Assembly (NCBI GenBank): GCA_902384525.1
Contig: CABMCA010000066.1
Coordinates: 1 to 58,008 of the forward strand
Source: an uncultured archaeon
Lineage (GTDB): Archaea; Halobacteriota; Methanosarcinia; Methanosarcinales; Methanoperedenaceae
DNA: 58,008 nt
Direction: 5' to 3'
In this document: positions 8,705 to 18,666 of the stretch, piece by piece
How positions within the stretch are numbered: the stretch's first letter is position 1
Layout: each line of letters starts with the position of its first letter
Made by a program: the position numbers and the translations under genes
Notes under the pieces: model-generated
What the model saw: the letters and a program-made list of their open reading frames with translations, nothing else
The model's database searches: none
What the model was told of the DNA's origin: nothing

Positions 8705-9745
8705 ATGGCCAACGTTACAATCATTGGAAGCGAAAAATCAGGCAGGACAAGCCTTGCAGGAAAGCTAGGGAAAAAAGGCACTGAGTCCGATATTACACTC
8801 TATAATTTTGTTAAAGGGGACAGGATATATTCATTCGTGGATGCAAACGGTTATCCCTCATCGTTTAAAACGCTTATACAGGCGATCAATCTCTCGGATA
8901 TAGCGCTGGTATGTGTTCCTTCAAGCGGTCTTAATGCTCAGGTGGGAGAGTGCATCATTGCTCTTGACCTGCTGGGCAATAAACGCGGATTATTCGTGAT
9001 CACAATGTCGGATAAATCTAATCCTGCCGCTATTTCGGAATTATCTGACAAAATAAAAGCGGTCACAAAAGGTACGAACCTTGAAAAATGGGAGACTATT
9101 GCAGTTTCAAATACGACCTTTGAAGGTCTTGAGAGCCTCAAGGAAAAAATATTCGCACTTGGCGAGGAGGTGCGAAATGCATATGATGCAAAGAAAGACC
9201 TGCCGCCAAGGATCATGGTTGACCATTTCTTTAATGTCACGGGTATGGGATGCGTTGTGCTGGGGATCGTGGCGCAGGGTACTGTCAGGGAACATGACAA
9301 GCTGACGCTCTATCCGACAGAGAGGCCAACAGAAATACGCTCCATCCAGAGTAACGATGTTGATATGAAATCAGCGCCTGCCGGAACAAGAGTGGGACTT
9401 GCGCTAAAAGGGGTGCAGTCAAAGGAATTTGACCGGGGATATATGATCTCCCAGAAAGAGGAGGTTTCTTCAAAATTCAATTTGAAATGCCACCTTACAA
9501 AATTCACCTCAGGATTGGGTGTGGGCGATGCAGTCCACTTTTTTGCCGGGCTCCAGGATATTCCTGCAACGATCACGGCAATGACGATAGGTGGAAAAGA
9601 TGCAACGCAGGCGCCTGCGGGTTCTGATTGCAATGTTGTGTTAACAACGCAAAAGAACATAGCATACAGCAAAAATGACCGTTTTCTTATTGTCCAGCTT
9701 AATAATCCAAAACAGAGGCTTGTGGCAGGTTGCGATGGCTTATAG
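8705..9745 (+). CDS. SelB/EF-Tu-like GTPase paralogue with degenerate G4 motif
   Basis: A 346-residue protein with a G domain followed by EF-Tu domain 2- and 3-like beta barrels, about the size and order of archaeal SelB-like translation GTPases. The P-loop is GSEKSGRTS and the switch II region is DANGYP (DxxG). The expected NKxD specificity motif is replaced by ITMSDKSN. The barrel region contains FNVTGMGCVVLG, a good match to SelB/EF-1A domain 2. It may be a paralogue that no longer carries selenocysteyl-tRNA; the role is unknown. It stands alone, 66 bases after proB. Confidence 0.7.
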   Translation: MANVTIIGSEKSGRTSLAGKLGKKGTESDITLYNFVKGDRIYSFVDANGYPSSFKTLIQAINLSDIALVCVPSSGLNAQVGECIIALDLLGNKRGLFVITMSDKSNPAAISELSDKIKAVTKGTNLEKWETIAVSNTTFEGLESLKEKIFALGEEVRNAYDAKKDLPPRIMVDHFFNVTGMGCVVLGIVAQGTVREHDKLTLYPTERPTEIRSIQSNDVDMKSAPAGTRVGLALKGVQSKEFDRGYMISQKEEVSSKFNLKCHLTKFTSGLGVGDAVHFFAGLQDIPATITAMTIGGKDATQAPAGSDCNVVLTTQKNIAYSKNDRFLIVQLNNPKQRLVAGCDGL

Positions 9746-9761
9746 CTTTATAAGAAAAATT

Positions 9762-9776
9762 ATATAAAGTTTAAAG
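9762..9776 (+). promoter_or_regulatory. Archaeal TATA box upstream of the IMPase-NAD kinase pair
   Basis: AAATTATATAAAGTT sits about 40-55 bases before ATG 9816. It is a good match to the archaeal TATA element in an otherwise AT-rich 70-base gap, and the spacing allows a short 5' leader. Confidence 0.55.
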
Positions 9777-9815
9777 GTTTGTAACGCTTTACAATAATAG
9801 GAAAAAAGTACGAAA

Positions 9816-10601
9816 ATGACAGAATCCCAGTATTTCACTCTTTGTAATGATGTAGCAGCCGAAATAAAAAAAGCTGTTTCCGGACTTATAGGAAAACCTG
9901 AAGCAGGCGTAACATTGAGAATTGGTGCAGATGGCACGCCTACTGAGAAGATCGATGAAGTAGCGGAAAATGCAGCCCTTTCGGTTCTTGAAGCCGATGG
10001 CAGGTCAATGTTATTCGTGAGTGAGGAACTGGGTGAGAAAAATATCGGGGGAAAACCTGAGTTTACGTTCGTACTTGATCCCGTAGATGGTACATTCAAT
10101 GCCGTGAACAATATCCCTTTTTTCTGTGTGCCGATAGCTATTGGAAAATCCGATTTATCTGATATAAGATATGGTTTTGTTAAGAATCTTGTTAATGGGG
10201 ATATTTATTCAGCCCGGAAAGGAAAAGGAGCTTTTTTAAACGAGAAACAAATACATGTATCAGGGCTATCCGAGCTATCCAGACTCAGTGTATTATCATA
10301 CAGTCACCGCCCTCATGCGGTTTTAATAAATAACCATTCAGTCAGGAGGGTAAGAGTATTCGGATGCGCGGGGCTTGAACTTTGTTATATCGCTTCAGGG
10401 ATATTTGATGCTTTTTTCGATATGCGCGGAATGCTTCGTATAACCGATATAGCTGCCTCGAAGCTCATTGTGGAAGAAGCAGGAGGAAAAATTACGGATG
10501 AAAAAGGAAATTCACTTAATACTCCTCTTGATGTCAGGAAACGGGTAAATATTATTGCAAGTAATGGAATAACACATAACAAATTGCTTGAACTGGTATA
10601 G
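9816..10601 (+). CDS. Inositol monophosphatase family phosphatase (probable NADP phosphatase/FBPase)
   Basis: A 261-residue IMPase-fold enzyme. The metal-binding motifs are EELGE near residue 70, DPVDGTFN near 90, and ITDIAAS near 210, where WD of the usual third motif is TD. Archaeal members hydrolyse inositol phosphate, fructose-1,6-bisphosphate (class IV FBPase) or NADP. The NAD kinase gene follows after 14 bases. In Methanocaldococcus the same two domains, in this order, are one bifunctional NADP phosphatase/NAD kinase protein (MJ0917), so this gene pair looks like its split form. The exact substrate cannot be read from sequence. Confidence 0.85.
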   Translation: MTESQYFTLCNDVAAEIKKAVSGLIGKPEAGVTLRIGADGTPTEKIDEVAENAALSVLEADGRSMLFVSEELGEKNIGGKPEFTFVLDPVDGTFNAVNNIPFFCVPIAIGKSDLSDIRYGFVKNLVNGDIYSARKGKGAFLNEKQIHVSGLSELSRLSVLSYSHRPHAVLINNHSVRRVRVFGCAGLELCYIASGIFDAFFDMRGMLRITDIAASKLIVEEAGGKITDEKGNSLNTPLDVRKRVNIIASNGITHNKLLELV

Positions 10602-10615
10602 CGGAGGCAAAAAGG

Positions 10616-11437
10616 ATGAGAAAGGTCGGTATAATTTCAAGATGCGACAGGGATGAAATATTTTCTCTGGTTGAAAAGATAATTGATCACTTGAAATCCA
10701 GAGTCGATGTATTGATCGACCCGAAAACTGCACAGAGGCTCCATCTGGAAGGCACTCAAATGGCCGACATGAAAAAAAAAGGCGCTGAATTTATCATATC
10801 CATAGGCGGCGATGGCACGGTTTTGCGCGGCATCCAGAAAATGGATGATCCCCTTCCTGTCCTTGGAATAAATATGGGAACTATTGGTTTTCTTGTGGAT
10901 GTGGCTCCTGAAGATTCTCTCTGTGTCATTGATAAAGTGTTGTCTGGTTTTGAGGTCGAAGAGCGCTCTCGCCTCTCAATTCTGGTAAATGATGAGATAA
11001 TTCCATGTGCAACCAATGAAGTTGTCATCCTGACAGCCAATCCAGCCAAGATGCTCTCATATCGGATTTTCGTGGACATGATCCCTCTTGAGGAACTGCG
11101 GGCTGATGGCGCGGTGTTTGCAACGCCAACAGGCTCGACAGCATATGCGATGAGCGCAGGAGGGCCAATTGTTGATCCGCGGGTGGATGGTACGGTCATT
11201 GTGCCGCTTGCTCCTTTTAAATTATCATCCCGTCCCTGGGTAGTCCCGGCCCGGAGTGAGATAAAGGTGGAGCTGACAGTACCGAAAAAGGAAGCAGTGC
11301 TTGTGATCGATGGGCAATACTCAAGGAAAATAAAAGAGGAGGACACGATCATTATTACCAGGGCAGATATACCCGCAAGGTTCGTGAGAACAAGAGAGGA
11401 TGGGTTTTATGAGAAGGTCAGGAGTAAGCTTGCGTGA
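10616..11437 (+). CDS. nadK: NAD kinase
   Basis: NAD kinase (273 residues) makes NADP from NAD with ATP or polyphosphate. The hallmark GGDGT motif is GGDGTVLRG near residue 63, followed by NMGTIGFLVD. The conserved TPTGSTAYAMSAGGP and the terminal beta region with VIDGQ are present. GGAGGC upstream of ATG 10616 provides a ribosome site. It forms an operon with the IMPase gene, so NADP synthesis and removal may be produced together. Confidence 0.96.
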   Translation: MRKVGIISRCDRDEIFSLVEKIIDHLKSRVDVLIDPKTAQRLHLEGTQMADMKKKGAEFIISIGGDGTVLRGIQKMDDPLPVLGINMGTIGFLVDVAPEDSLCVIDKVLSGFEVEERSRLSILVNDEIIPCATNEVVILTANPAKMLSYRIFVDMIPLEELRADGAVFATPTGSTAYAMSAGGPIVDPRVDGTVIVPLAPFKLSSRPWVVPARSEIKVELTVPKKEAVLVIDGQYSRKIKEEDTIIITRADIPARFVRTREDGFYEKVRSKLA

Positions 11438-11566
11438 AAACAGCATAGAATAATAATTAAAAAACTGAAACACAAATCATATATAGGTTTTCAATTATTG
11501 ATTATTCAGGTTTATTGCCATGCGCAAATAGAGTGAACTTCAATATAATGGCCAGGTGTTACAGAA

Positions 11567-13159
11567 ATGATGAAAAATCCGGATAATGGGCGTGATTTCA
11601 GTATAGCGGTTGGAATAATCGTGATTGTTTTTTTTCTGATTGGTGGAGCTTTTGGTGTATCGATCCCTGAGGCAGGTTCAGATTATATTCAATATGGATC
11701 AACGCCTTCAGTCCTGAAATATATTGTGGTTTCCCCATCCCCATCAACTACACTGACAGTTGGACAAACACAGAATATTACTTCAAGAGCATATGATCAA
11801 TATAATAATCCAATGGCAGGCGTTGATATATCCTGGACAGTCAGCAATATTGGCGTTGGAAATGTTATTCCTGTAATAGCAAGAACAGATGTTACTGGAG
11901 GTGTAACATCTACATTTACTGCGCTCGTGAAAGGTATTGCGGTAGTGAATGCCAGTAATGCCAGTGTTGTAAGCAACAACATTACCTTGATTGTCAAAGC
12001 TGTCAATCCGGGTATTAAAGTCACCTATCCCAATGGAGGAGAGAAATGGATTAGAGGAACAACTCAAACTATTAAATGGAATTCAACCGGAATTCCGGGA
12101 GCGTATGTAAAGATAGAACTCCTGAAATCAGGTATATTCAACAGGGTGATCGTAGCAAGCACCCTGAATGACGGCTCACATCCATGGTTTATTCCGGCTG
12201 CACAGGTGCCTGGTACTGACTATAAAGTAAAGATCACGAGCACTGCAAACGCTGCTTACAATGACACAAGCGATAGCAGCTTCACTATCCTGCCTCCTTC
12301 CTTTAAGGTCACATCTCCAAATGGTCCAGAGTCATGGATAAGAGGAACGACTCAAACAATAAGGTGGAATTCAACAGAGAGTCCTGGAACTTATGTGAAA
12401 ATAGAACTACTGAAACCTGGCAAGGCGAACCAGTTGATCATATCAGCGACCCTGAATGATGGTTCGCATCCCTGGTCGATCCCGGCATTACAAGCGCCTG
12501 GAAGTGATTACAAAGTAAAGATCACAAGTACCATTAATGCTTCAAACAATGACATGAGCGATAATAATTTCACTATCCCTGCCCCTTCATTCAAAGTCAT
12601 TTCTCCCAATGGTCCAGAGTCCTGGATAAGAGGAACAACTCAAACAATAAAGTGGAATTCAACCGAAAATCCAAAAGGTTACGTGAAGATAGAACTCCTG
12701 AAACCGGGTAAGCCGAACCAATTGATCATATTAGCAACCCTGAATGATGGCTCACATCCATGGCTGATCCCGGCTGCTCAAGTAGCGGGAACCGACTATA
12801 AAGTGAAGATCACAAGCACTGCCAACGTTTCTAACAGTGACACCAGCGATAACAATTTCACAATCCCGGTTCCATCCTATACAATCGTTTCTCCAATTGG
12901 AGGAAACAACTGGAAAATAGGAACAACAAGGATTATAAACTGGACATCAACAGAGAATCCAAAAGGCTATGTAAAGATCGAACTCCTGAAAGCCGGGGTG
13001 CTAAACAGGGTGATCGCATTAAGCACTTTGAATGACGGTTCACAAACATGGGCTATTCCAACGATCCAGACACCGGGAAGTGATTATAAAATCAGGATTA
13101 CAAGCACAAGTAATCCAGTTTATACAAATTCAAGTAGCAACTTCAGTATTAGTAGTTAA
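11567..13159 (+). CDS. Secreted or surface protein with Ig-like and Kre9/KNH-like repeats
   Basis: A 530-residue exported protein. Residues 13-32 are a hydrophobic signal or anchor (VGIIVIVFFLIGGAFGV). Residues about 50-145 resemble a Big_1 invasin/Ig-like domain (TLTVGQTQNITSRAYDQYNN). Four tandem repeats of about 96 residues follow, each starting PNG-E-W-RGTTQTI-WNST and ending in SDNNFTI, which fit the Ser/Thr-rich Kre9/KNH-like extracellular domain. Many N-x-S/T sequons suggest glycosylation. A TATA-like CATATATAGG lies about 65 bases upstream. It is probably an extracellular or S-layer-associated protein; the binding partner is unknown. Confidence 0.75.
   Translation: MMKNPDNGRDFSIAVGIIVIVFFLIGGAFGVSIPEAGSDYIQYGSTPSVLKYIVVSPSPSTTLTVGQTQNITSRAYDQYNNPMAGVDISWTVSNIGVGNVIPVIARTDVTGGVTSTFTALVKGIAVVNASNASVVSNNITLIVKAVNPGIKVTYPNGGEKWIRGTTQTIKWNSTGIPGAYVKIELLKSGIFNRVIVASTLNDGSHPWFIPAAQVPGTDYKVKITSTANAAYNDTSDSSFTILPPSFKVTSPNGPESWIRGTTQTIRWNSTESPGTYVKIELLKPGKANQLIISATLNDGSHPWSIPALQAPGSDYKVKITSTINASNNDMSDNNFTIPAPSFKVISPNGPESWIRGTTQTIKWNSTENPKGYVKIELLKPGKPNQLIILATLNDGSHPWLIPAAQVAGTDYKVKITSTANVSNSDTSDNNFTIPVPSYTIVSPIGGNNWKIGTTRIINWTSTENPKGYVKIELLKAGVLNRVIALSTLNDGSQTWAIPTIQTPGSDYKIRITSTSNPVYTNSSSNFSISS
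12013..13150 (+). repeat. Four tandem 288-bp coding repeats
   Basis: Four in-frame repeats begin near 12013, 12302, 12590 and 12877 and encode the Kre9/KNH-like modules of the surface protein. Units two and three are the most alike (shared WIRGTTQTI, VKIELLKPGK and TLNDGSHPW), suggesting a recent duplication. Confidence 0.8.
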
Positions 13160-13179
13160 GTCCTGCAAAATGTGAAACA

Positions 13180-13225
13180 AAAGCATGATGTCTAATTACA
13201 GACCCATGCTTTCATAATTTTTTCC
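13180..13225 (+). terminator. Hairpin with T-run after the surface-protein gene
   Basis: AAAGCATG at 13180-13187 pairs perfectly with CATGCTTT at 13205-13212 across a 17-base loop and is followed by CATAATTTTTTCC. It lies 20 bases past the stop codon and before mfnF, so it is a plausible terminator. Confidence 0.45.
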
Positions 13226-13263
13226 ATAAACCTTTTTACCTATCACAGTTACTCAATACCTGC

Positions 13264-14232
13264 ATGATCCTGGGCATCGATATTGGTGGAGCGAACACCA
13301 AAATAGCATCTGATGATGGCAAGATAGCGGAACTGCATTATATCCCACTCTGGAAGAACACGAGGCTGCCTGAGGCGCTACTTGAGATAGCAGGGCGCCT
13401 GAAACCTGAAAAAATTAGTGTAGTGATAACAGGAGAGCTTGCGGATTGTTTTCCTGATAAGGAAGCAGGCCTTTCATACATAATAGATGCAGTCAATAAT
13501 GCATTTGAGAATGCTTTTTTCCTTGATAACAATGGAAACTTCACAAAAAAAAAAATACGCAGGATTGCTGCTGCCAACTGGATGGCATCTTCACTCCTTA
13601 CAGGGAAGGATTTCGGGGATTGTATATTTCTTGACATAGGTTCAACGACAACGGATATAATCCCGATCAAGAATGGTGAGCCTCTTGCAGGTAAGACAGA
13701 TTTTAAGCGTTTGAAAAAAGGTGAACTTGTATATTCAGGGGCTCTGCGGACAAATATTGCCGCAATACTGAAAAGAGTAACATTCGGGAATATGAATATA
13801 GAGTCACGCGTCTCCTCAGAATTATTTGCTATTACGGCTGATGCGTATATTGTTCTTGATTTGATTAAACCCCAGAATTATACCTGTGACACACCGGATG
13901 GGGCAGGGAAAACGGTCCTTGATGCCAAAAGGAGGCTTGCACGCGTTGTTTGTGCGGATCTATGCGAAATACAAGATGAGGAGATTTTTTCGATCGCCAG
14001 TCAGGTAATGGAAGCGCAGGTCAATGAAATCAAGGACGCCCTTTGTGAAATATCAAAAAAGCATGGCCTCCGGAGAATTGTCTCATGCGGTATCGGGGAA
14101 TTCCTGGCTAAAAAAGCAGCAAAAGAATCTGGATTAGAGATAATTTTGATCTCTGAAAAATATGGGACGGAAATATCAAAAGTATTTCCGGCTTATGCTG
14201 TAGCAAAGTTGTTGAAAGACTCTAATCTGTAA
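13264..14232 (+). CDS. mfnF: Methanofuran biosynthesis enzyme MfnF-like (hydantoinase/oxoprolinase family)
   Basis: A 322-residue protein of the ASKHA/hydantoinase-like family linked to H4MPT and methanofuran pathways (the family often annotated as H4MPT-linked C1 transfer pathway protein). The phosphate-1 motif is GIDIGGANTKIA at residues 4-15, the second is FLDIGSTTTDIIPI near 125, and SCGIGEF near 280 is the adenosine-side motif. In Methanocaldococcus MfnF condenses the aminomethylfuran phosphate with glutamyl-tyramine. ATG 13264 gives the full conserved N-terminus. No other mfn gene is adjacent. Family confident, exact reaction inferred. Confidence 0.82.
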   Translation: MILGIDIGGANTKIASDDGKIAELHYIPLWKNTRLPEALLEIAGRLKPEKISVVITGELADCFPDKEAGLSYIIDAVNNAFENAFFLDNNGNFTKKKIRRIAAANWMASSLLTGKDFGDCIFLDIGSTTTDIIPIKNGEPLAGKTDFKRLKKGELVYSGALRTNIAAILKRVTFGNMNIESRVSSELFAITADAYIVLDLIKPQNYTCDTPDGAGKTVLDAKRRLARVVCADLCEIQDEEIFSIASQVMEAQVNEIKDALCEISKKHGLRRIVSCGIGEFLAKKAAKESGLEIILISEKYGTEISKVFPAYAVAKLLKDSNL

Positions 14233-14270
14233 GGGAAAAAATCCCATATTATAATATTATAACATGGAAC

Positions 14271-14606
14271 TCATTTTCTCAACTTCGGAACTATTCTATT
14301 TTTAATGCCAAGTGCTATTAAAACTGCAATACCTAAATAGATCAATATCGGGATGATAAATCCTGTGAATATGATTATTCCTCTTATGCTCTCAATAAAT
14401 CCTCTCACTGCATCCCGTAACGCTTCCGAAATGCCCCACCCATCATCACCCGCGATTGGCGCGGGTTCCATAACAGTTACTACAATTGTTGACATCTCTA
14501 CGCTCTGGTTCAGGTAATTTAGCCTGCCAGTCATACTCTCTATCTCGCCCCGCACCCGTTCAAGTTCATGCTCAACTTCAATAATATCTTTAACAGCTAT
14601 TGTCAA
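14271..14606 (-). pseudogene. DUF4349 protein, 5'-truncated remnant
   Basis: 111 residues resembling the C-terminal half of DUF4349 membrane proteins: a VEHELERVRGEIESM coiled coil, a short beta segment (MSTIVVTVMEP) and a terminal transmembrane helix (FTGFIIPILIYLGIAVLIAL). Complete family members are about 280-320 residues with an N-terminal signal or lipoprotein segment. Here only a TTG start is available, the frame opens only about 9 codons further upstream, and the next leftward gene ends at 14652. It is therefore probably a truncated gene, though a short expressed anchor protein cannot be excluded. Confidence 0.6.
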
Positions 14607-14651
14607 GAGTAAAACCTGATTGGGAATTTTTTAATTATTGACTTTAATATC

Positions 14652-16016
14652 CTAATTTATCTGTGACCCTATTTTCATATCAAGAATTTTCAGGAAATCA
14701 CTTTTCGCTTCCCTCGGAATGAACGCCCCAGCCGCAATATCATGACCGCCCCCGGTTCCTCCCACTGATTTTGCAGCTTCGCTTATTGCTGCGCCAAGGT
14801 TCAGGCCTTTCCTGATAAGGTCCTGGTTTCCCCGTGATGAGACTTTAATCCCGCCGTCAGAATCTGCAAAAGCGATAATGGGAAGATTCCTGTTATTAAC
14901 AAACGATGCGCTCATTCCCGCAACAATCCCTACGATGGTTTCGCGGATCAAATTTCCGGAATCGAAATATTGGAGGTTTTTCATTTCCGTTATCCCCTTC
15001 TCTTTCACAAAATTCAATCCCTCCACGAGATTTTTCCTGTGCTCGCTAAGAAGTACGCATGCTTCATCCAGGCTCTTTCCCCTGTCGCCCATGCATACCG
15101 AAAGTCCGATATCAGCATGGTCATAACGCGCCGTAGAATTAAGAAGGGTTGAAAATTCCGAGGCATCCCTGACCTCTGTGCCTTCACGTTCGCATAATAA
15201 GGTATATACCTCACCCACGAGCCTTTCTACTTTAAAACCCGCCATTCCCGATGTAAGTCCGAATTGTATAAGAGCAGATACGATCTTTTGTTTTTCATAA
15301 GGGTCAAGGTCTATCCATCGTCTCCATTTCTCGCCTTGCTGCCTTATACCGATCCGTTTGAGGAATTCTATGCTTGCTTCTTCGCTTCCGGTCAGGCCTG
15401 GAAAATAAATATCAGTTGAATACTGGAGAAGTTTAAATACAGGACGAGTCTGCCTTCCGAATAACATGAGGTCTTTCTCGTGCTTGATGACTTTGTTCTT
15501 TACTCCTTCCTCAAGTATTGTCCTGTTCAAGCCGATCAATTGCCCGTGTTTTGAGTGCTGGAGATCTCCCACAGCTCCCACGATTGCCAGGGCTGCAAGA
15601 TCACCATTATCACCCATTTCCCTTGCTATAAAATAGGTCATCCCTGAGCCGCTTACTTCTATACCCCCATTTAATCCGAAAAGATGTGGATTCAGATGAA
15701 ATTCATGTTTCCCCTGGGGCTGGTGATGGTCAGCGATCACTGCATTAAGTTTTAAGGATTTTATCGCATCAAGCATCCCGCTGCCAAGATCTGTAAATAT
15801 CACAAGTTGGGGGTTCTTGCTGGCTATTTCCTGGAGATTTTTCTGGTCAAGTTGTCTTAAAAAAATGATCTGTGAATCGATACCCGCACGTTCAAGGGCT
15901 TTCCCCATTATCGCAGCAGAAGTCAGGCCGTCAGCATCAATATGCGACACCACAAGAGCGCAAGAATGTTTCTTGATATGATCTGCACATTCCTTTGCTT
16001 TTTTCACGAGTGTCAT
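14652..16016 (-). CDS. Archaeal RecJ-like DHH exonuclease (GAN family)
   Basis: A 454-residue DHH-DHHA1 phosphoesterase of the archaeal RecJ/GAN type, a single-strand nuclease associated with GINS in the replication complex. Motif I is [12 protein letters not shown] (about residue 24), the DHH motif is IADHHQP (about 94), and the DHHA1 motif [13 protein letters not shown] is near the C-terminus. Length matches archaeal GAN proteins. It is transcribed away from gatE, and the two starts are about 90 bases apart. Whether it acts as nuclease or structural Cdc45-like factor cannot be decided from sequence. Confidence 0.88.
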   Translation of the reverse strand: MTLVKKAKECADHIKKHSCALVVSHIDADGLTSAAIMGKALERAGIDSQIIFLRQLDQKNLQEIASKNPQLVIFTDLGSGMLDAIKSLKLNAVIADHHQPQGKHEFHLNPHLFGLNGGIEVSGSGMTYFIAREMGDNGDLAALAIVGAVGDLQHSKHGQLIGLNRTILEEGVKNKVIKHEKDLMLFGRQTRPVFKLLQYSTDIYFPGLTGSEEASIEFLKRIGIRQQGEKWRRWIDLDPYEKQKIVSALIQFGLTSGMAGFKVERLVGEVYTLLCEREGTEVRDASEFSTLLNSTARYDHADIGLSVCMGDRGKSLDEACVLLSEHRKNLVEGLNFVKEKGITEMKNLQYFDSGNLIRETIVGIVAGMSASFVNNRNLPIIAFADSDGGIKVSSRGNQDLIRKGLNLGAAISEAAKSVGGTGGGHDIAAGAFIPREAKSDFLKILDMKIGSQIN

Positions 16017-16069
16017 CTATAGTTCTGGTAGCTACAATTATTAATAAAACCTTTGGACAGGCCGATAAC

Positions 16070-16083
16070 AATTTTTTTATAGA
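16070..16083 (+). promoter_or_regulatory. TATA-like element for gatE
   Basis: The run ATTTTTTTATAGAT lies 23-36 bases before the chosen gatE ATG at 16106 in the divergent gap with the DHH nuclease gene. This supports starting gatE at 16106 rather than at the upstream in-frame ATG 15995, which would put the promoter inside the coding region. Confidence 0.45.
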
Positions 16084-16105
16084 TTGCACTATATCAGGAA
16101 GCCAT

Positions 16106-18379
16106 ATGAGTCACGATTATAAGGCGCTCGGACTAAAATCCGGGCTTGAAATACACCAGCAGCTTGACACTGAAGAAAAACTATTCTGCGGCTGCCCTAC
16201 CCTTCTTCGTGATACTAAAGAATCAAATTTTGAATTTTTCAGGTACCTTCGACCCACGCAGAGCGAGATGGGAATAGTAGATAAAGCTGCGCTTGAAGAA
16301 GTAAAACTTATTAAAAAATTCATTTACAAAGCATATGACACAACATGCCTTGTTGAGAATGATGAGGAGCCGCCGCGTGAATTGAACCCTGAAGCAGTTG
16401 AAATTTCCCTTATGATAGCCCGCATGATGAATATGAAGATCGTGGATGAACTCTACACTATGCGAAAGATTGTGATCGACGGCTCAAACACATCGGGTTT
16501 CCAGAGGACCGGGCTTGTGGCAACGCATGGATATATAGATTCCAGTGCCGGGCGCGTGGGTATTGATGTTATGTGCCTGGAAGAAGAGGCGGCGCAGAAA
16601 GTGGAAGATAAGGGAGATTCTGTTATTTATTCTCTTGACAGGCTCGGAATCCCGCTTGTGGAAATAGGAACTGCGCCTGATATCGTTTCTCCTGCCCATG
16701 CCAGGGAAGTCGCAGAACAGATAGGTATGATATTGCGCTCAACAGGACAGGTAAAGCGCGGCCTTGGCACGATCCGGCAGGATGTCAACATATCGATCGC
16801 CGGGGGCGCAAGAGTTGAAATAAAAGGAGTTCAGGAGCTTGCGCTTATTGAAACCATCGTGGAAAGGGAAGTTACAAGACAGGCAACCCTTATTGAAATA
16901 AAGAAGGAACTTAAAAACCAGAAAGCTGCAGTTTCTGATAAGATCATTGACGTCACATCCGTTTTTGCGAACACCACATCCAAAGTGATTTTAAAAGCCC
17001 TGAAAAGCGGTGTGGTTTATGCCGTGAACCTGCCGGGATTTGCGGGATTTGTCGGAAAAGAGATCCAGCCAGGGAGGCGCCTGGGGACGGAGTTTTCCGA
17101 CCGCGCCAAGAAATCAGGTGTAGGGGGCATATTCCACACAGATGAATTACCGAATTACGGTATCACGAAAGAGGAAGTGGAAGATCTCAGGAAAGCCGTG
17201 GGCGCAAAGGATGGGGATTGCGTGGTCATGGTCGCTGATTCTAAGGAAAAAGCGCAGGGCGCAATGGAAGCCGTAATAACCCGCGCAAAAGAAGCCCTGG
17301 AATTCATCCCTGAAGAAACAAGACGGGCTCTCCCAGATGGGAATTCGGCATATATGAGGCCGCTTCCAGGGGCGGCGCGCATGTATCCTGAAACCGATGT
17401 TCCGCCGGTTGTGATCACAGAAGAGCGAATTCAGAGTATCAAGCTTCCTGAATTGATAGGGGAGCGAAAAGCACGATACATAAAACAATTCAGTCTAAAT
17501 GAAGAAATCGCGAACCAGATAGCGCGCTCGGCTAACTTCATAATTTTTGAGAGTATAATGAGCCAGGTCCCGAAGGCAAATCCAAATTCAATAGTAAGAG
17601 TGCTTGAAACCATCCTGTATGAACTTCAAAAGGAAGGGATTGATGTCAATAAGATAACAGAAGATCACCTGATGCAGCTTTTCAGGCTCCAGTCAGAGGG
17701 AAAGATCCCAAACGAAGCAATAGGCAATATCTTGAAAACAATAGCCGGAAAGCCTGAACTGTCTGTTGATAATGCGGCGCAATCTCTTGGTATCGGGGGC
17801 GTGGAAAAAGGGGAACTTGAGACTGCTGTTGATAAGCTCATTGAAGAAAAGATGGATTTCATCAAAGCGAAAGGTTTGAATGCAGTCGGGCCATTGATGG
17901 GTATTATCATGAAGGAATTCAGGGGGAAGGTCAGCGGGGAAGAGGTCAGCAGGCTTTTGAAGGAGAAAATTTCGAAGAAGTTGGATTTGACTAGAGATTT
18001 TTATTCGAAGCATGACATTATTGAATGTATCAAAAATGATAAGGATTATTCCAATAAGGAAAATCTGAAACTAGCGGATGCTCTAAAAATTTACCAGACC
18101 AAAAAACAGCGGACATGGTTGGTATCAACAAATGAAAGGTTATATATTATTTTAGATAATAAATTAAATTTACCGGATACAAGAAATCGGATGAATAAAG
18201 GAAAACTTTTTACAAACAATAAATTATCTATTCAGATCAAACCATTCAAAGAAGATCATGATGATTTTATCGATATTGGATCATTCCAACATTGGCATTA
18301 TAGTAAAGAATTATTTAATGAAACAGATATTAAAAATGAGATAGAACAATTAATTACAAGAACTATGTTGCCTTCTTAA
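16106..18379 (+). CDS. gatE: Glu-tRNA(Gln) amidotransferase subunit E with C-terminal extension
   Basis: GatE works with GatD to convert Glu-tRNA(Gln) to Gln-tRNA(Gln) in archaea. The start is ATG 16106 ([20 protein letters not shown]), the conserved GatE N-terminus; an in-frame ATG at 15995 is too far upstream. Typical motifs are [35 protein letters not shown], and the YqeY/GatB tail with [13 protein letters not shown]. Normal GatE ends near residue 627 (about nt 17985). Here the frame continues 130 residues into AT-rich sequence encoding a separate-looking domain ([21 protein letters not shown]), giving 757 residues. The core enzyme is certain; the extension looks acquired. Confidence 0.93.
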   Translation: MSHDYKALGLKSGLEIHQQLDTEEKLFCGCPTLLRDTKESNFEFFRYLRPTQSEMGIVDKAALEEVKLIKKFIYKAYDTTCLVENDEEPPRELNPEAVEISLMIARMMNMKIVDELYTMRKIVIDGSNTSGFQRTGLVATHGYIDSSAGRVGIDVMCLEEEAAQKVEDKGDSVIYSLDRLGIPLVEIGTAPDIVSPAHAREVAEQIGMILRSTGQVKRGLGTIRQDVNISIAGGARVEIKGVQELALIETIVEREVTRQATLIEIKKELKNQKAAVSDKIIDVTSVFANTTSKVILKALKSGVVYAVNLPGFAGFVGKEIQPGRRLGTEFSDRAKKSGVGGIFHTDELPNYGITKEEVEDLRKAVGAKDGDCVVMVADSKEKAQGAMEAVITRAKEALEFIPEETRRALPDGNSAYMRPLPGAARMYPETDVPPVVITEERIQSIKLPELIGERKARYIKQFSLNEEIANQIARSANFIIFESIMSQVPKANPNSIVRVLETILYELQKEGIDVNKITEDHLMQLFRLQSEGKIPNEAIGNILKTIAGKPELSVDNAAQSLGIGGVEKGELETAVDKLIEEKMDFIKAKGLNAVGPLMGIIMKEFRGKVSGEEVSRLLKEKISKKLDLTRDFYSKHDIIECIKNDKDYSNKENLKLADALKIYQTKKQRTWLVSTNERLYIILDNKLNLPDTRNRMNKGKLFTNNKLSIQIKPFKEDHDDFIDIGSFQHWHYSKELFNETDIKNEIEQLITRTMLPS

Positions 18380-18666
18380 CAATCATAGATTGGAACAATT
18401 TTACATTTTTAAAGTCTGTGAAATCACAAACGATTATCTACATCTTGACTATAATTTCCAGGACTTGAATGTCTCTGGCCGGGAATCAGGCATTATGTCA
18501 CCAGCCTGCGCGACAGGAGCAATTAACGGCGAAAAGAGAGAACTGGGATGAGATTCCTTTTGATAGTGATCGATGTTTCCTCGATGTGATTAAAGATGAT
18601 CGAATCAGTAACTATTATATAATCTTGAACCCTAGTATTATTTATATCAGGTCTAACTTAAAATAC

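Noticed and set aside
15995-16105. The upstream ATG as start of gatE
   Set aside because: The conserved N-terminus and a TATA-like element place the start at 16106; the extra 37 residues have no family match.
18469-18666. N-terminal extension of the DUF4258 protein
   Set aside because: The domain starts at MKII (18667), a TATA-like element lies within the extension, and the added sequence has no recognisable homology.
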